A stretch of DNA of 64,000 bases, from assembly GCF_900100375.1 (NCBI RefSeq), contig NZ_FNEZ01000001.1, positions 674,394 to 738,393 on the forward strand, read 5' to 3'. The translations under genes were made by a program, and so were the position numbers. The notes beneath the pieces are model-generated. The model was not told the origin of the DNA. It was given only the letters and a program-made list of their open reading frames with translations, and made no database searches. Each line of letters starts with the position of its first letter. Positions within the stretch are counted from its first letter, which is position 1. The stretch is from Flavobacterium noncentrifugens (GTDB lineage: Bacteria > Bacteroidota > Bacteroidia > Flavobacteriales > Flavobacteriaceae). This document shows positions 42,116 through 51,276 of the stretch, piece after piece.

Positions 42116-43728
42116 TGCGCGGTAGTTTTAAGTTCGACAGAATTGATGACTCGCGATAAAATCTGTTCGCCGTATTTGTCGCCTTCAGCATGCGCGACCA
42201 TAATTTGCTGTAAACCGCCAGCCTGTTTGAACAACAGGATCTCGCAATAGACTTTGTTGCTTTTTTGCTGGATCGGATCGATGAACGACATAGTTCCGTA
42301 GCCTCTGATTCCGTCAATTCCCTGCTGGGTCTTGAAATCTTCGGGCTTCATGAAAATATTTTTCGCACCGCGCATTTCCATGATTTTGAGGTATTCTTCG
42401 TAGGCTTTGTTCAGGTCGAGCTCGGTTTCTTTTTTGTAAGTGATCGTACTAACGTTGATGTACATTTCGTCGGTCATCGTGTTCAATCCGAACGAAGTCA
42501 TGTCTTTGATCAACGCTGCCGCATCTTTCGGAACAGACTTTGAAGCGTCCAACCTGCGAAGCACTCTCGGCGTTTCCACACGAACTCCTGGATCGCCGTA
42601 TTCGCTGAAAACCCATTCGCCTTCAACTAAATCTTTCGAAGTATTTCCGATCACGGCATCTTTCACATAACCGAAACCTTTGGTCGCAATGAAATAACCC
42701 GTTGTGATGAATAAGAGCAATAAAACCACACCAACCGTAATTAAAATGCGGTTGCGTTTTTGCTTTTTGATCATTTTCTGGCGCTGCAATTCTTTTTGGT
42801 GCGCGTCGTTTTCATCAATGGCTTCAGGAATAGATTGGTCTAATGTGACAATGACTTTTTCGATTTTATTTCTGTCCTCGGTAATTTCAAAATCAAGCGG
42901 TTTTGATTTGGCAAATTTTACTAAATCGGCTTGTTTTAAAACGCGTTCGAGGTTTTTCGCCGTTTCCGGAGTCAGTTTAATTTTATTTTTGGCTGAAGCC
43001 GCACGCAATGCAACAATCAGTTCAGAAGTTGTGCTTTCCATTGCTGGAATGTGAATCGCTTCTTCAATGTAATTCCGCGCAATATCAGTTAATTCACTGT
43101 AATACGTTTTGATTTCACCGCGTTGCCATAGCTCCTTCTTTTCTAGTGAATTCAGCAAAATCGTCGCTTTTTCGATCGGTGTTTTAAAAGCCAGCTCGTT
43201 GATATTTTTATTCTGGCGTTTCTGGATGTAACGGTAGACGAAATAGCCAATTGCTGCAATTGCGAGTATAATCAAAACATAAATCCACCAGTCACTGCTT
43301 TCTTTCACAGGAACGATGTCTTTGATGTCGTACATTTTCTGCTTCAGCGTATCAACCGCAACTGGATTTACTTCCACACGAATGCTGTCGGTTAAAAACG
43401 GTTTGTTGTTGATGAGCACCGGAAGACGCGGAATCGTGTATTTTCCACTGTCGAATTGCGTTAATCCGTATTTTTTTACGAGTTCGTAACGGTCGTCTTT
43501 TTTGATCGTGTCGATTGGATACGACTGAATGACTTCGAACGCACCAAAATTCTTAAGGTTTGGGAAAACCACTTTTGAAAGCGTGTCAACATTGGTTTTG
43601 AGCGTGAGCTTGAACTCGGCGCCGATTTTATTTTTCGTCGTATCGATCGCTGTCGTCACCTGCTTTTGCTGGGCAAAAACCGAAACTGAGAACAGTGTGA
43701 GTACGAAAAGGTATAATTTGTTTTTCAT
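42112..43728 (-). CDS. Bat-operon membrane protein with DUF4381-like region
   Basis: Protein of 538 residues between the DUF58 and batA genes. Signal peptide (VSVFAQ), an extracytoplasmic beta domain resembling one BatD repeat (TTAIDTTKNKIGAEFKLTLKTNVDTLSK), a membrane helix near 150-168 (WWIYVLIILAIAAIGYFVYRYI), a helical DUF4381-like domain (PIEKATILLNSLEKKELWQRGEIKTYYSELTDIARNYIEEAI), a second helix near 325-345 (ILITVGVVLLLLFITTGYFIATK) and a C-terminal domain of unknown kind. Composite design typical of this operon in flavobacteria; exact role unknown. Confidence 0.85.
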   Translation of the reverse strand: MKNKLYLFVLTLFSVSVFAQQKQVTTAIDTTKNKIGAEFKLTLKTNVDTLSKVVFPNLKNFGAFEVIQSYPIDTIKKDDRYELVKKYGLTQFDSGKYTIPRLPVLINNKPFLTDSIRVEVNPVAVDTLKQKMYDIKDIVPVKESSDWWIYVLIILAIAAIGYFVYRYIQKRQNKNINELAFKTPIEKATILLNSLEKKELWQRGEIKTYYSELTDIARNYIEEAIHIPAMESTTSELIVALRAASAKNKIKLTPETAKNLERVLKQADLVKFAKSKPLDFEITEDRNKIEKVIVTLDQSIPEAIDENDAHQKELQRQKMIKKQKRNRILITVGVVLLLLFITTGYFIATKGFGYVKDAVIGNTSKDLVEGEWVFSEYGDPGVRVETPRVLRRLDASKSVPKDAAALIKDMTSFGLNTMTDEMYINVSTITYKKETELDLNKAYEEYLKIMEMRGAKNIFMKPEDFKTQQGIDGIRGYGTMSFIDPIQQKSNKVYCEILLFKQAGGLQQIMVAHAEGDKYGEQILSRVINSVELKTTAQ

Positions 43729-43748
43729 TTTTAATCTGAAAGTGCGTC

Positions 43749-44612
43749 TTATCTTGATTTGAAATAACCGAGCAATTTGGTGACATAACTTTCGTCAACC
43801 CTTGTGTTTACTACACCAGAACCTGATTTGCTGAAGGTTTCCTTGAAATATTTCACCTTATCCTGATAGTATTTTTCGTAATTTAATCGTACGGATTTTG
43901 ATCCGGTGTTGATGAGCTGCGTTTTTCCGGTTTCGGCATCGGTCATCGAAACCATTCCGAGATCGGGCATTTTTTCCTCGCGGATGTCGTACACGCGGAT
44001 TCCGGTGATGTCGTGTTTTTTGGATGCGATCTTTAGCGTTTGCTCGTAATCATCTGACATAAAATCGGAAATCATGAACACGATCGCTTTTTTCTTTTGC
44101 GTTCCCGAAAGGAATTTCAAAGCCTGGCTGACGTCTGTGTGTTTGCTTTTGGGCTGAAATTCGATGAGTTCGCGGATGATTCTAAGAACATGTGATCTTC
44201 CTTTTTTCGGCGGAATGTATAATTCAATACTATCTGAAAATAAAATCAAACCGATTTTATCATTGTTTTGTGTGGCTGAAAATGCCATTGTTGCAGCAAT
44301 TTCCGTTACAATGTCTTTCTTGAATTGGTTTTTAGAACCGAAACTTTCCGATCCTGAAATGTCAACCATCAGCATCATCGTTAATTCGCGTTCTTCTTCA
44401 AAAACCTTGATATAAGGTTCGTTGTAACGCGCCGTCACATTCCAGTCGATCGCCCGAATGTCATCTCCATATTGGTATTGGCGCACTTCACTAAAAGTCA
44501 TTCCGCGGCCTTTAAACGACGTATGGTATTCGCCCGAAAAGATATGATCGCTCAGCCTTCGGGTTTTGATTTCTATTTTTCGTACTTTTTTAAGTAGCTC
44601 TTTTGTATCCAT
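43749..44612 (-). CDS. DUF58 domain protein
   Basis: DUF58/VWA-like protein of 287 residues that usually pairs with a MoxR ATPase. Blocks seen: YHTSFKGRGMTFSEVRQYQYGDDIRAIDWNVTARYNEPYIKVFEEERELTMMLMVDISGSESFG, where the DxSxS of a MIDAS-like site is present (DISGS). No membrane helix or signal peptide, so it is probably cytoplasmic. Lies between moxR and the DUF4381-like gene. Confidence 0.93.
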   Translation of the reverse strand: MDTKELLKKVRKIEIKTRRLSDHIFSGEYHTSFKGRGMTFSEVRQYQYGDDIRAIDWNVTARYNEPYIKVFEEERELTMMLMVDISGSESFGSKNQFKKDIVTEIAATMAFSATQNNDKIGLILFSDSIELYIPPKKGRSHVLRIIRELIEFQPKSKHTDVSQALKFLSGTQKKKAIVFMISDFMSDDYEQTLKIASKKHDITGIRVYDIREEKMPDLGMVSMTDAETGKTQLINTGSKSVRLNYEKYYQDKVKYFKETFSKSGSGVVNTRVDESYVTKLLGYFKSR

Positions 44613-44617
44613 TATTT

Positions 44618-44701
44618 CGATTTTTGATTTACGATTTTTGATTTACGAATTCAATCCGCAATCGTGGCAAATCGTACATCGTAATTCTTAAATCTCAAAT
44701 C
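44618..44701. repeat. Intergenic repeat, family D, copy at 44.6 kb
   Basis: Tandem TTTTTGATTTACGATTT words at the left and ATCGTAATTCTTAAATC at the right, forming an imperfect inverted repeat that fills the gap between moxR and the DUF58 gene, inside the Bat operon. Confidence 0.65.
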
Positions 44702-44704
44702 TAT

Positions 44705-45709
44705 TTACGGAACTTCTACTTCGTTTACGATTTTGTTGATGATATCCACGGAAGTGATGTTTTCGGCTTCAGCTTCATAAGTAATCCCGATCCTGTGGCG
44801 CAATACATCGTGAACCACGGCGCGAACATCTTCCGGAATCACGTAACCGCGGCGTTTGATGAATGCATAACATTTTGCAGCTGTGGCCAAATTGATGCTT
44901 CCACGTGGTGAAGCGCCAAAACTGATCAACGGTTTCAGGCTTTCGAGTTTGTATTTTTCGGGGTAACGTGTAGCGAAAACAATATCGAGGATGTATTTTT
45001 CGATTTTTTCGTCCATATACACTTCACGAACGGCGGCTTGTGCACGTAAGATCTGCTCCACAGAAATGACTTGGTTTACTTTTTCATAAGCGCCTTTTAA
45101 ATTCTGGCGGATCACCATTCTTTCTTCATCCAATTTTGGATAATCGATGACGGTTTTGAGCATGAAACGATCGACCTGTGCTTCAGGCAATGGATACGTT
45201 CCTTCCTGCTCAATCGGGTTTTGTGTGGCTAAAACTAAAAACGGTTTTTCTAATTTAAAAGTCGTGTCACCAATGGTGACCTGTTTTTCCTGCATCGCTT
45301 CAAGCAAAGCCGATTGTACTTTTGCAGGCGCACGGTTGATCTCATCGGCAAGGACGAAATTGGCGAAAATAGGGCCTTTTTTGATTAAAAATTCATTCGA
45401 TTTTATGTTGTAGATCATCGTTCCGACAACATCGGCAGGCAATAAATCCGGGGTAAACTGGATGCGGCTGAATGTTCCGTGAACGGCCTGTGACAATGTG
45501 TTGATTGCCAGGGTTTTTGCAAGTCCGGGAACACCTTCGAGTAAAATGTGCCCTTGCCCCAAAAGCCCGATCAGCAACCGCTCGACCATGTGTTTTTGCC
45601 CTACGATCACTTTGTTCATTTCCATGTTGAGCAGCTCGATAAAAGCGCTCTCTCTTTCAATCTTTTCATTAATCGCCCTGATGTCCAGAGTCGCAGTATT
45701 TTCTTCCAT
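44705..45709 (-). CDS. moxR: MoxR family AAA ATPase
   Basis: AAA+ ATPase, 334 residues, first gene of the Bat operon. Walker A is GVPGLAKT (59-66), Walker B is FVLADEINRAP, sensor 1 is VLATQNPIEQEGTYPLPEAQVDRF and the C-terminal lid is ISFGASPRGSINLATAAKCYAF. MoxR proteins act as chaperones that assemble or activate VWA partners; here the likely partners are the DUF58, BatA and BatB proteins, by context. No clear promoter box was found. Confidence 0.95.
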   Translation of the reverse strand: MEENTATLDIRAINEKIERESAFIELLNMEMNKVIVGQKHMVERLLIGLLGQGHILLEGVPGLAKTLAINTLSQAVHGTFSRIQFTPDLLPADVVGTMIYNIKSNEFLIKKGPIFANFVLADEINRAPAKVQSALLEAMQEKQVTIGDTTFKLEKPFLVLATQNPIEQEGTYPLPEAQVDRFMLKTVIDYPKLDEERMVIRQNLKGAYEKVNQVISVEQILRAQAAVREVYMDEKIEKYILDIVFATRYPEKYKLESLKPLISFGASPRGSINLATAAKCYAFIKRRGYVIPEDVRAVVHDVLRHRIGITYEAEAENITSVDIINKIVNEVEVP

Positions 45710-45968
45710 GTCCTGTTTGTTTGAGCTTTAAATTTGTCAATAAATTTTAACGCTGCAAATTGAATTTTTTTTTAGAAGGAAGATGTTAAAAAATGGTTAA
45801 AAGTTCTGTAAACACTTTGGTTTTAAGGATGATTTGTGATTTTGTTTTTATAATTTTAAGACCGCAACCCAATATCAGAATTTTCCCAGCAAAAATTAGG
45901 GAGACTGTATATTTTTCTTCAAAATCCAAACTAACAAACAAGCGGCTTTCCAAGCTGTAAATTCTCTT

Positions 45969-46835
45969 ATGAAAACAAACTTATCTCCTGTGATTTCAGG
46001 AACCATGAACTGGGGCGTTTGGGACAAAAACCTCAGCACTTTTGACATGTCGAATTTGATGCATGTTTGCGTCGAAAACGGCATCACTACTTTTGACCAC
46101 GCCGATATTTATGGCGGTTATACGACTGAAGCCGAATTCGGGAAGGCTTTCGCCGAAAGCAAAATCGATCGCTCAAGCGTTCAGTTTATTTCAAAATGCG
46201 GCATTGCGCTTCCAAATCTGCGTGACAATAAAATTAAACATTACAATTATTCTACAGCTTATATCATTTGGTCTGTTGAAAATTCGTTGAAAAATTTACA
46301 TACGGATTATTTGGATGTTTTGCTGTTGCACCGTCCAAGCCCGCTCATGCAAAGTGAAGAAATTGCGGAAGCGGTTGAAAAATTAAAATCGGAAGGAAAA
46401 ATCATTGATTTCGGGCTTTCGAATTTTACACCTTCGCAAACCGATCTGATTTTGAAAAACACCGAAGTCGATTACAACCAGATCCAGTTTTCTGCAACGA
46501 ATTGCGAAGCGATGACCAATGGAAGTTTAGATCACATGCAAACACATAATATTCGCCCTATGGCGTGGAATCCGCTGGGAAGTGTTTTTCGCGAAAATTC
46601 CGACCAGACGAAAAGAATGAAAACGTTGCTTGCCGATTTGGTTGCAAAATACCATGTAGGTTCCGATTTGATTTTACTGGCGTGGATTTTACAGCATCCG
46701 GCGAAAGTGATTCCGGTTGCGGGAACTGTGAATGTGGCGCGGATTCAGTATTTGAAGAAACTGGAGGAATTGAAACTGGATCTCGAAGATTGGTTTGCGA
46801 TTTGGACTGCGAGTGTTGGAAATGAAGTGGATTGA
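45969..46835 (+). CDS. Aldo/keto reductase
   Basis: NADPH-dependent oxidoreductase with a TIM-barrel fold, 288 residues. The catalytic tetrad is visible: D43 and Y48 (TFDHADIYGGY), K76 (FISKCGI) and the His in LLLHRPSPL. The cofactor block WILQHPAKVIPVAGTVNVARI is close to the C-terminus. It resembles the YdhF/AKR11-13 group. Substrate unknown. Starts 259 bases after moxR in the opposite direction; nothing recognisable was seen in that gap. A gap of 89 bases precedes the SDR gene, which may share its transcript. Confidence 0.93.
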   Translation: MKTNLSPVISGTMNWGVWDKNLSTFDMSNLMHVCVENGITTFDHADIYGGYTTEAEFGKAFAESKIDRSSVQFISKCGIALPNLRDNKIKHYNYSTAYIIWSVENSLKNLHTDYLDVLLLHRPSPLMQSEEIAEAVEKLKSEGKIIDFGLSNFTPSQTDLILKNTEVDYNQIQFSATNCEAMTNGSLDHMQTHNIRPMAWNPLGSVFRENSDQTKRMKTLLADLVAKYHVGSDLILLAWILQHPAKVIPVAGTVNVARIQYLKKLEELKLDLEDWFAIWTASVGNEVD

Positions 46836-46924
46836 TTTTGATCTAATAGATAATACTTGAATTGCAGGTAGGTTCTTTTTACAGATAAACTTTGGATGTT
46901 GATTAACAAATATAGAATGTTGAA

Positions 46925-47677
46925 ATGAAAACAGTATTGATAACAGGCGCGACTAGCGGAATTGGACGCGAAACGGCGCGGGCTTTTGCAAAAAACAATT
47001 ACAAAGTGATTCTTTGCGGACGCCGTGAAGACCGATTGGCAGAATTGCAAGACGAATTGTCGCAACGCACTGAAGTGCACAGTTTACTATTTGATGTTCG
47101 GAATAAAGAGTCAGTTTTTGATGCGGTTGCTTCGCTGCCGGAAGATTTTTCGGAGATTGATATTTTGATCAACAATGCCGGAAATGCACATGGCCTTGAT
47201 CCGATCCAGAACGGCGATACAGACGATTGGGACGCAATGATCGACATTAATGTGAAAGGATTGTTGTATGTTTCAAAAGCGGTCATTCCGGGGATGATTG
47301 ACAGACGAAAAGGCCATATTATCAATATTGGTTCGATTGCCGGCAAAGAAATGTATCCGAACGGGAATGTCTATTCTGCTACCAAGTACGCTGTGGATGC
47401 GTTGAATAAAGGCATGCAAATGGATTTGAATCCGTATGGGATTCGTGTGGGTGCCGTGCATCCGGGAATGGTCGAAACCGAATTTTCGGAGGTGCGATTT
47501 AAAGGCGATGCCGAACGTGCGTCGAATGTTTATAAAGGTTTTGAACCGTTAAAACCGGAAGACATTGCCGATGTGATTTTGTTTGTAGTGTCGCGGCCTT
47601 ATCATGTGAATATTGCCGATTTGATCGTGATGCCGACGGCTCAGGCGAGTGCTACTTTAGTAAATCGGGGTTTGTAG
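46925..47677 (+). CDS. Short-chain dehydrogenase/reductase (YdfG-like)
   Basis: NADP-dependent oxidoreductase, 250 residues. Cofactor loop TGATSGIG (residues 7-14), basic residue GRR for NADP preference, NNAGNAHG, catalytic Ser in NIGSIAG and YSATK (YxxxK). The C-terminal segment GMVETEFSEVRFKGD and SRPYHVNIADLIVMPTAQAS is typical of YdfG-type 3-hydroxy acid or allo-threonine dehydrogenases. Substrate not certain. Confidence 0.93.
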   Translation: MKTVLITGATSGIGRETARAFAKNNYKVILCGRREDRLAELQDELSQRTEVHSLLFDVRNKESVFDAVASLPEDFSEIDILINNAGNAHGLDPIQNGDTDDWDAMIDINVKGLLYVSKAVIPGMIDRRKGHIINIGSIAGKEMYPNGNVYSATKYAVDALNKGMQMDLNPYGIRVGAVHPGMVETEFSEVRFKGDAERASNVYKGFEPLKPEDIADVILFVVSRPYHVNIADLIVMPTAQASATLVNRGL

Positions 47678-47705
47678 ATTTACGATTTACGAAGTGGGAT
47701 TTACG
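47676..47705. repeat. Repeat unit, family D, at 47.7 kb
   Basis: AGATTTACGATTTACG followed by GGATTTACG, directly at the stop codon of the SDR gene. Confidence 0.45.
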
Positions 47706-47743
47706 TTTCGGAACCGGGAATTTGTTTTGGAAAACACTGCCCT

Positions 47744-47824
47744 AGCCCCGATTGAAGTGGAAATCCTTTTTATTGAGAGGAACGAACAATAAAAAGATTG
47801 TAACGGAAAGCGGGAAATAGCTCC
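47744..47824 (+). repeat. Intergenic repeat, family B, well-preserved copy
   Basis: AGCCCCGATTGAAGTGGAAA at the left, AAAGCGGGAAATAGCTCCT at the right, and an inner CTTTTTATTG/CAATAAAAAG inverted pair with an 11-base GAGAGGAACGAA-type loop. Probably close to the family's consensus. It lies just upstream of the AlbA_2 gene. Confidence 0.8.
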
Positions 47825-47845
47825 TGATAAAAAACTGAATTGCAG

Positions 47846-48985
47846 ATGATCAACAAGCGGCTTTTGATTAAAAACCTTTTGGCTCACAATGATGAGAGCA
47901 GTTTTTATGACAAAAAGCGGCAGTTGAATTTGCATACGCGCGAGGGAAAAGCGAAATTTTTGAAGCACATTTGCGCGTTGTCGAATTCGAATCCGGGGAA
48001 TAATTCTTACATTGTTGTGGGCGTTGAAGACCAGGACAATGAGATTGTGGGCGATGATTTTTTTGATGACAGCCGAATCCAGAATCTGGTGAATGCGTTT
48101 TTGGAGCATCCGCCGAAAATCCAGTATGAGAATGTGCCGTTTCCGAATTTGCCAAAAGAACGCGTGGTGGGTTTGGTGACGATCCGGCCGAAGAAAAACG
48201 TGTCTTTTTTCAAGAAAGGCATTCATACAATTTTGGCTAATACGGTGTTTGTAAGGCGCGGCAGCAATTCGGTTCCAATTGAAACTTCGTTTGAAAAAAA
48301 TTACCAGAATACGGAAATTGTCATTGGAATTGAGAACAATTCGCGCAACAGCATTGCGTATACTTTGGATGGCGTGATGGATTTCATGAATGTGAAACAC
48401 AAAGATATTTCGCCGAAATACAAGGTTTTTAAGGAATTGTTTGTGATTTGCTGGGCCGGTGTACAGAAGAAAGTGCGCGATAAAACGTTTTTGTCGCGTG
48501 TGGATATTTCGCTGATCAATGAACAGATCAAGCTGTTTTATTCGGCTCAGGACGATGTGACGATTACGTTTGACGATGATACTTTTACGATTCTGGAGTT
48601 TGTGCCTTTGGGTTTGAATGACAAAACGAGTTATTATCCATTGGAAAAGCAAACGATCCGGTTTTTTGAAAACGGCTATTATAAAATTGAGCGCGAAATG
48701 TTGTTTGAGCCGCCGGAATATAACAGGAAAATGCTGTATCACATTTATAATTCTAATTTGGCTTTGATTGACAAATTGCACAAAGGCTTTGAATTGTCTG
48801 AACGCGAAAACCGGGATTTGCAGAATTTGCCATCGACTTTTATGATTTGTTACCTGAATGGTTTCGACGATGCAAAGCAAAAACTGGCTGATGCGAAACC
48901 TTTGTTAAAGCCGTTTCCGAGTGTTTATCTGGCTTTTAAAGAAGCGATGCGGGTGTTGCGGAAAATGAAATACGATCGGGTTTAG
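47846..48985 (+). CDS. AlbA_2/Schlafen-like ATP-binding domain protein
   Basis: Protein of 379 residues. The N-terminal half looks like a Schlafen AlbA_2 (divergent AAA_4) domain: GKAKFLKHICALSNSNPGNNSYIVVGVED, then FDDSRIQNLVNAFLEHPPKIQYE and VFVRRGSNSVP. The C-terminal 200 residues are not recognised and end in Lys/Arg (KEAMRVLRKMKYDRV). The start at 47846 avoids a TTG at 47840. A 397-codon frame on the opposite strand over this gene is His/Arg/Ile-rich and unlike any protein. Function unknown; other AlbA_2 proteins act in nucleic-acid regulation or defence. Its stop is one base from the stop of the next, convergent gene. Confidence 0.85.
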   Translation: MINKRLLIKNLLAHNDESSFYDKKRQLNLHTREGKAKFLKHICALSNSNPGNNSYIVVGVEDQDNEIVGDDFFDDSRIQNLVNAFLEHPPKIQYENVPFPNLPKERVVGLVTIRPKKNVSFFKKGIHTILANTVFVRRGSNSVPIETSFEKNYQNTEIVIGIENNSRNSIAYTLDGVMDFMNVKHKDISPKYKVFKELFVICWAGVQKKVRDKTFLSRVDISLINEQIKLFYSAQDDVTITFDDDTFTILEFVPLGLNDKTSYYPLEKQTIRFFENGYYKIEREMLFEPPEYNRKMLYHIYNSNLALIDKLHKGFELSERENRDLQNLPSTFMICYLNGFDDAKQKLADAKPLLKPFPSVYLAFKEAMRVLRKMKYDRV

Positions 48986-48986
48986 A

Positions 48987-49619
48987 CTATTTTTTGAGGA
49001 TAATGGGAATGGTCTGGGATGTGGTTTCGTTTGTAAATCTAAAATAATACAATCCGTTTGGTAAATGGGAAAACTCAAGCCGCTCGTGAACTTTTTTATT
49101 TTCAATAAATTTTCCTTTAGCATTGAAAATCGCCACGTTTACATTTTGTGATCCAACGCTTATAAATCCGGGATTTGGATTTTGATACTTAAAGTTCAAC
49201 GGATTTTCTTCAATGGGATGGATAATGGACGTTGGCGCTGACAACGGCGTCAGAAAAAATCCGGTCCATTGGTCCTGCAAATTTTCAGAATTTTGAAGGT
49301 CCTGAAGATTCGTGTAGTAAACTTTGACATTTAACTGATAACCCATTTTTCTCTTGGGGTTTATCGGGATTTCAAAATTGTTGTTCAAGTAAGCAATCGT
49401 TGAGCCGAAGCCATTAATATAAAATGCTTTGACTGTTATTATATTGCCGGAAATCTGTGATTGCCCGGAATGGAAATAATACAATTCTGAGGCTTCGGTG
49501 TCAAGGCTGATGTTGATTGTTCTTGGCGAATTTTCAGTGATCCTGATTTGGTGTATTTGGAGTGCGAAAGCATTTTGCATTAGAAATTGAAGCAAAAGGA
49601 TGGTTATGATTTTTTGCAT
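48987..49619 (-). CDS. Secreted protein with type IX sorting domain
   Basis: Last of six consecutive genes for exported proteins. The 210-residue protein has a signal peptide (MQKIITILLLQFLMQNAFA), a small beta domain (PRTINISLDTEASELYYFHSGQSQISGN) and a C-terminal T9SS type A sorting tail (VNVAIFNAKGKFIENKKVH ... LPNGLYYFRFTNETTSQTIPIILKK), which directs export across the outer membrane. Role unknown. The start lies 36 bases downstream of the coiled-coil gene's stop. Confidence 0.82.
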   Translation of the reverse strand: MQKIITILLLQFLMQNAFALQIHQIRITENSPRTINISLDTEASELYYFHSGQSQISGNIITVKAFYINGFGSTIAYLNNNFEIPINPKRKMGYQLNVKVYYTNLQDLQNSENLQDQWTGFFLTPLSAPTSIIHPIEENPLNFKYQNPNPGFISVGSQNVNVAIFNAKGKFIENKKVHERLEFSHLPNGLYYFRFTNETTSQTIPIILKK

Positions 49620-49655
49620 GGCGGGTAGAGATTAGAAATATTCAATAGATAAATT

Positions 49656-50792
49656 TTATTCGAATTCATTTAATCCATAAAGGATTTCCTTCATTTTTGT
49701 TCCATTAACTTCTACAGGCTTGTAAGCAATATTAAATTTTTGGATGGCAACGTCAATGTCGGCTTTCAATTTTTTATATTCTGGCGGAAGTTTAGTTTCA
49801 CATTGTTTTTCATTCTCGTAACTGTTGAGTATGATTTTAAATTTTTCGTAAAATTTTCCGCCCTGATCAATAAACTCATTGTATTGTGTAATGAATTGCA
49901 GCAATCGATCAATTGGAAATTCCATGTTGACCTGCATTTTATATTGTGAAGAACCGGTTGCCGTTTTTACTTTGGCAAGATATTCATCCATCTTTTGGGT
50001 AATGGTTTCCCAGTCATCGTTGGTCCTGCAGATTTCCAATGTTGAAGTATAACCAATTGGTTTGGTATAATCTTTAAAAAGCAATTCAATATCCTGTTTT
50101 ATTTTATCATTGCCTGATTGCAGATACGCTGTTTCAAAATAAATTGTATTAAGGTCGTTTTGCATCCGAAGTGTAAAATCAAGTACGCATTCTACATTTT
50201 TTATTTCGCTTTCTTTTTCTTCGCGTGTAAGGGTCGAACCGATCATATTGGTAAATGTCTGTACCACTGAAACGATAGTATTTGTCCCAAGCATCGAGGT
50301 TAAATCGACTGCAAATTTTTTATCGCGTTTAGCATTTAGGATTTCTTTGAGCTTGCTGTATTCTGGATATTGATTTGGATTTGAAATTTTGTTGATTTCA
50401 TTTAGCGTACGCACAGAGGCAAAATGATGATCGAGGCTTAAGACTTTTTCGTATAAAATTTTAATGATTTGCAATCCTTTTAAATATCGAATCTTGGAAA
50501 TATCATTGCCGTTTTCAAATTTCAAAATCTTAATTTCTTCCTGAATCTGGTCTTTTTGAATTAAAAGCTCTACTTTTTGATCTGTGGAAACTGCATTTTT
50601 TAACCTTTCGTTAAATTGGCTTTTCAGAAGGTTTTTCTGGTTTAAAAGCAGTTCATATTTTTTATTAGTTGCCTGAATTTCCTTAAGCATTTCTTGTATC
50701 ACAGCATTTGGATTGCCTTCTTTAACATCCAATGTAAAAGCATTTCCAAATGAGAAAGTGAGAAACAATGAAAATAAAAAAAAGCGTTTCAT
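49656..50792 (-). CDS. Exported coiled-coil protein of unknown function
   Basis: Not recognised. The 378-residue protein has a signal peptide (MKRFFLFSLFLTFSFGNAF), a predicted coiled coil in residues about 25-100 (IQEMLKEIQATNKKYELLLNQKNLLKSQFNERLKNAV), a central LTSMLGTNTIVSVVQTFTNMIGSTLT segment that is hydrophobic enough to bind membrane or form a hairpin, and a helical C-terminal half. Two Cys (residues near 219 and 265) lie in the second half. The gap to the upstream gene is 12 bases, consistent with one operon. Confidence 0.78.
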   Translation of the reverse strand: MKRFFLFSLFLTFSFGNAFTLDVKEGNPNAVIQEMLKEIQATNKKYELLLNQKNLLKSQFNERLKNAVSTDQKVELLIQKDQIQEEIKILKFENGNDISKIRYLKGLQIIKILYEKVLSLDHHFASVRTLNEINKISNPNQYPEYSKLKEILNAKRDKKFAVDLTSMLGTNTIVSVVQTFTNMIGSTLTREEKESEIKNVECVLDFTLRMQNDLNTIYFETAYLQSGNDKIKQDIELLFKDYTKPIGYTSTLEICRTNDDWETITQKMDEYLAKVKTATGSSQYKMQVNMEFPIDRLLQFITQYNEFIDQGGKFYEKFKIILNSYENEKQCETKLPPEYKKLKADIDVAIQKFNIAYKPVEVNGTKMKEILYGLNEFE

Positions 50793-50804
50793 GGCATTTG
50801 TATT

Positions 50805-51266
50805 TTAATTTTTTGTGGAGAGTGTAAATGTGATTTTAACTGTTTCCTTGTCAATTGCCATTTGATAGTTTCCTGGCAAAATGGTATTGTATTTTGGATT
50901 TACAGAAAGGTTCTGAAGTGATTCGGCATCAATTTCCAATGGCTGTTGCTGTATGAAAACCAATACTTCTCCAGATTGAATTTGGTTGAAAGGCTTGCCA
51001 GCGATTTTAGTTTCATCTTCAACTGATAAGGTTGCTCTTTTGATTTCGAGCAGTAGCGAATTTTCAGACATTTTTTTTGAAGTTCTAAAATCTGATGTTT
51101 TAGCAATGGTTTTCGAACTTGTGAAAGAACAGGCGCCACGGCCTGAAGAACAGTCAGCTCCATATCTGCCAAAAGTGGCCTGCGCAGCAATTGATTTGTT
51201 TTCGGTTTGGGCAATAGTGATTAATGGCAATAATAAAATCATTATTGCTGATAGAAACTTTTCCAT
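50805..51266 (-). CDS. Small secreted protein with Cys-Gly segment
   Basis: Not recognised. The 153-residue protein has a signal peptide (MEKFLSAIMILLLPLITIAQ), then ATFGRYGADCSSGRGACSFTSSK with two close Cys, then beta-like strands (SLLLEIKRATLSVEDETKI; EVLVFIQQQPLEIDAESL; KYNTILPGNYQMAIDKETVKITFTLS). The paired Cys could form a disulphide in the periplasm. It begins 10 bases after the aspartyl-protease-like gene and precedes the coiled-coil gene by 12 bases. Confidence 0.78.
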   Translation of the reverse strand: MEKFLSAIMILLLPLITIAQTENKSIAAQATFGRYGADCSSGRGACSFTSSKTIAKTSDFRTSKKMSENSLLLEIKRATLSVEDETKIAGKPFNQIQSGEVLVFIQQQPLEIDAESLQNLSVNPKYNTILPGNYQMAIDKETVKITFTLSTKN

Positions 51267-51276
51267 TGGTAAATAT

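Noticed and set aside
47687..48880. 397-codon open frame on the minus strand opposite the AlbA_2 gene
   Set aside because: Its translation is rich in Ile, Arg, His and Gln without any domain pattern, and it covers a plausible gene in the other direction. It is a frame shadow.
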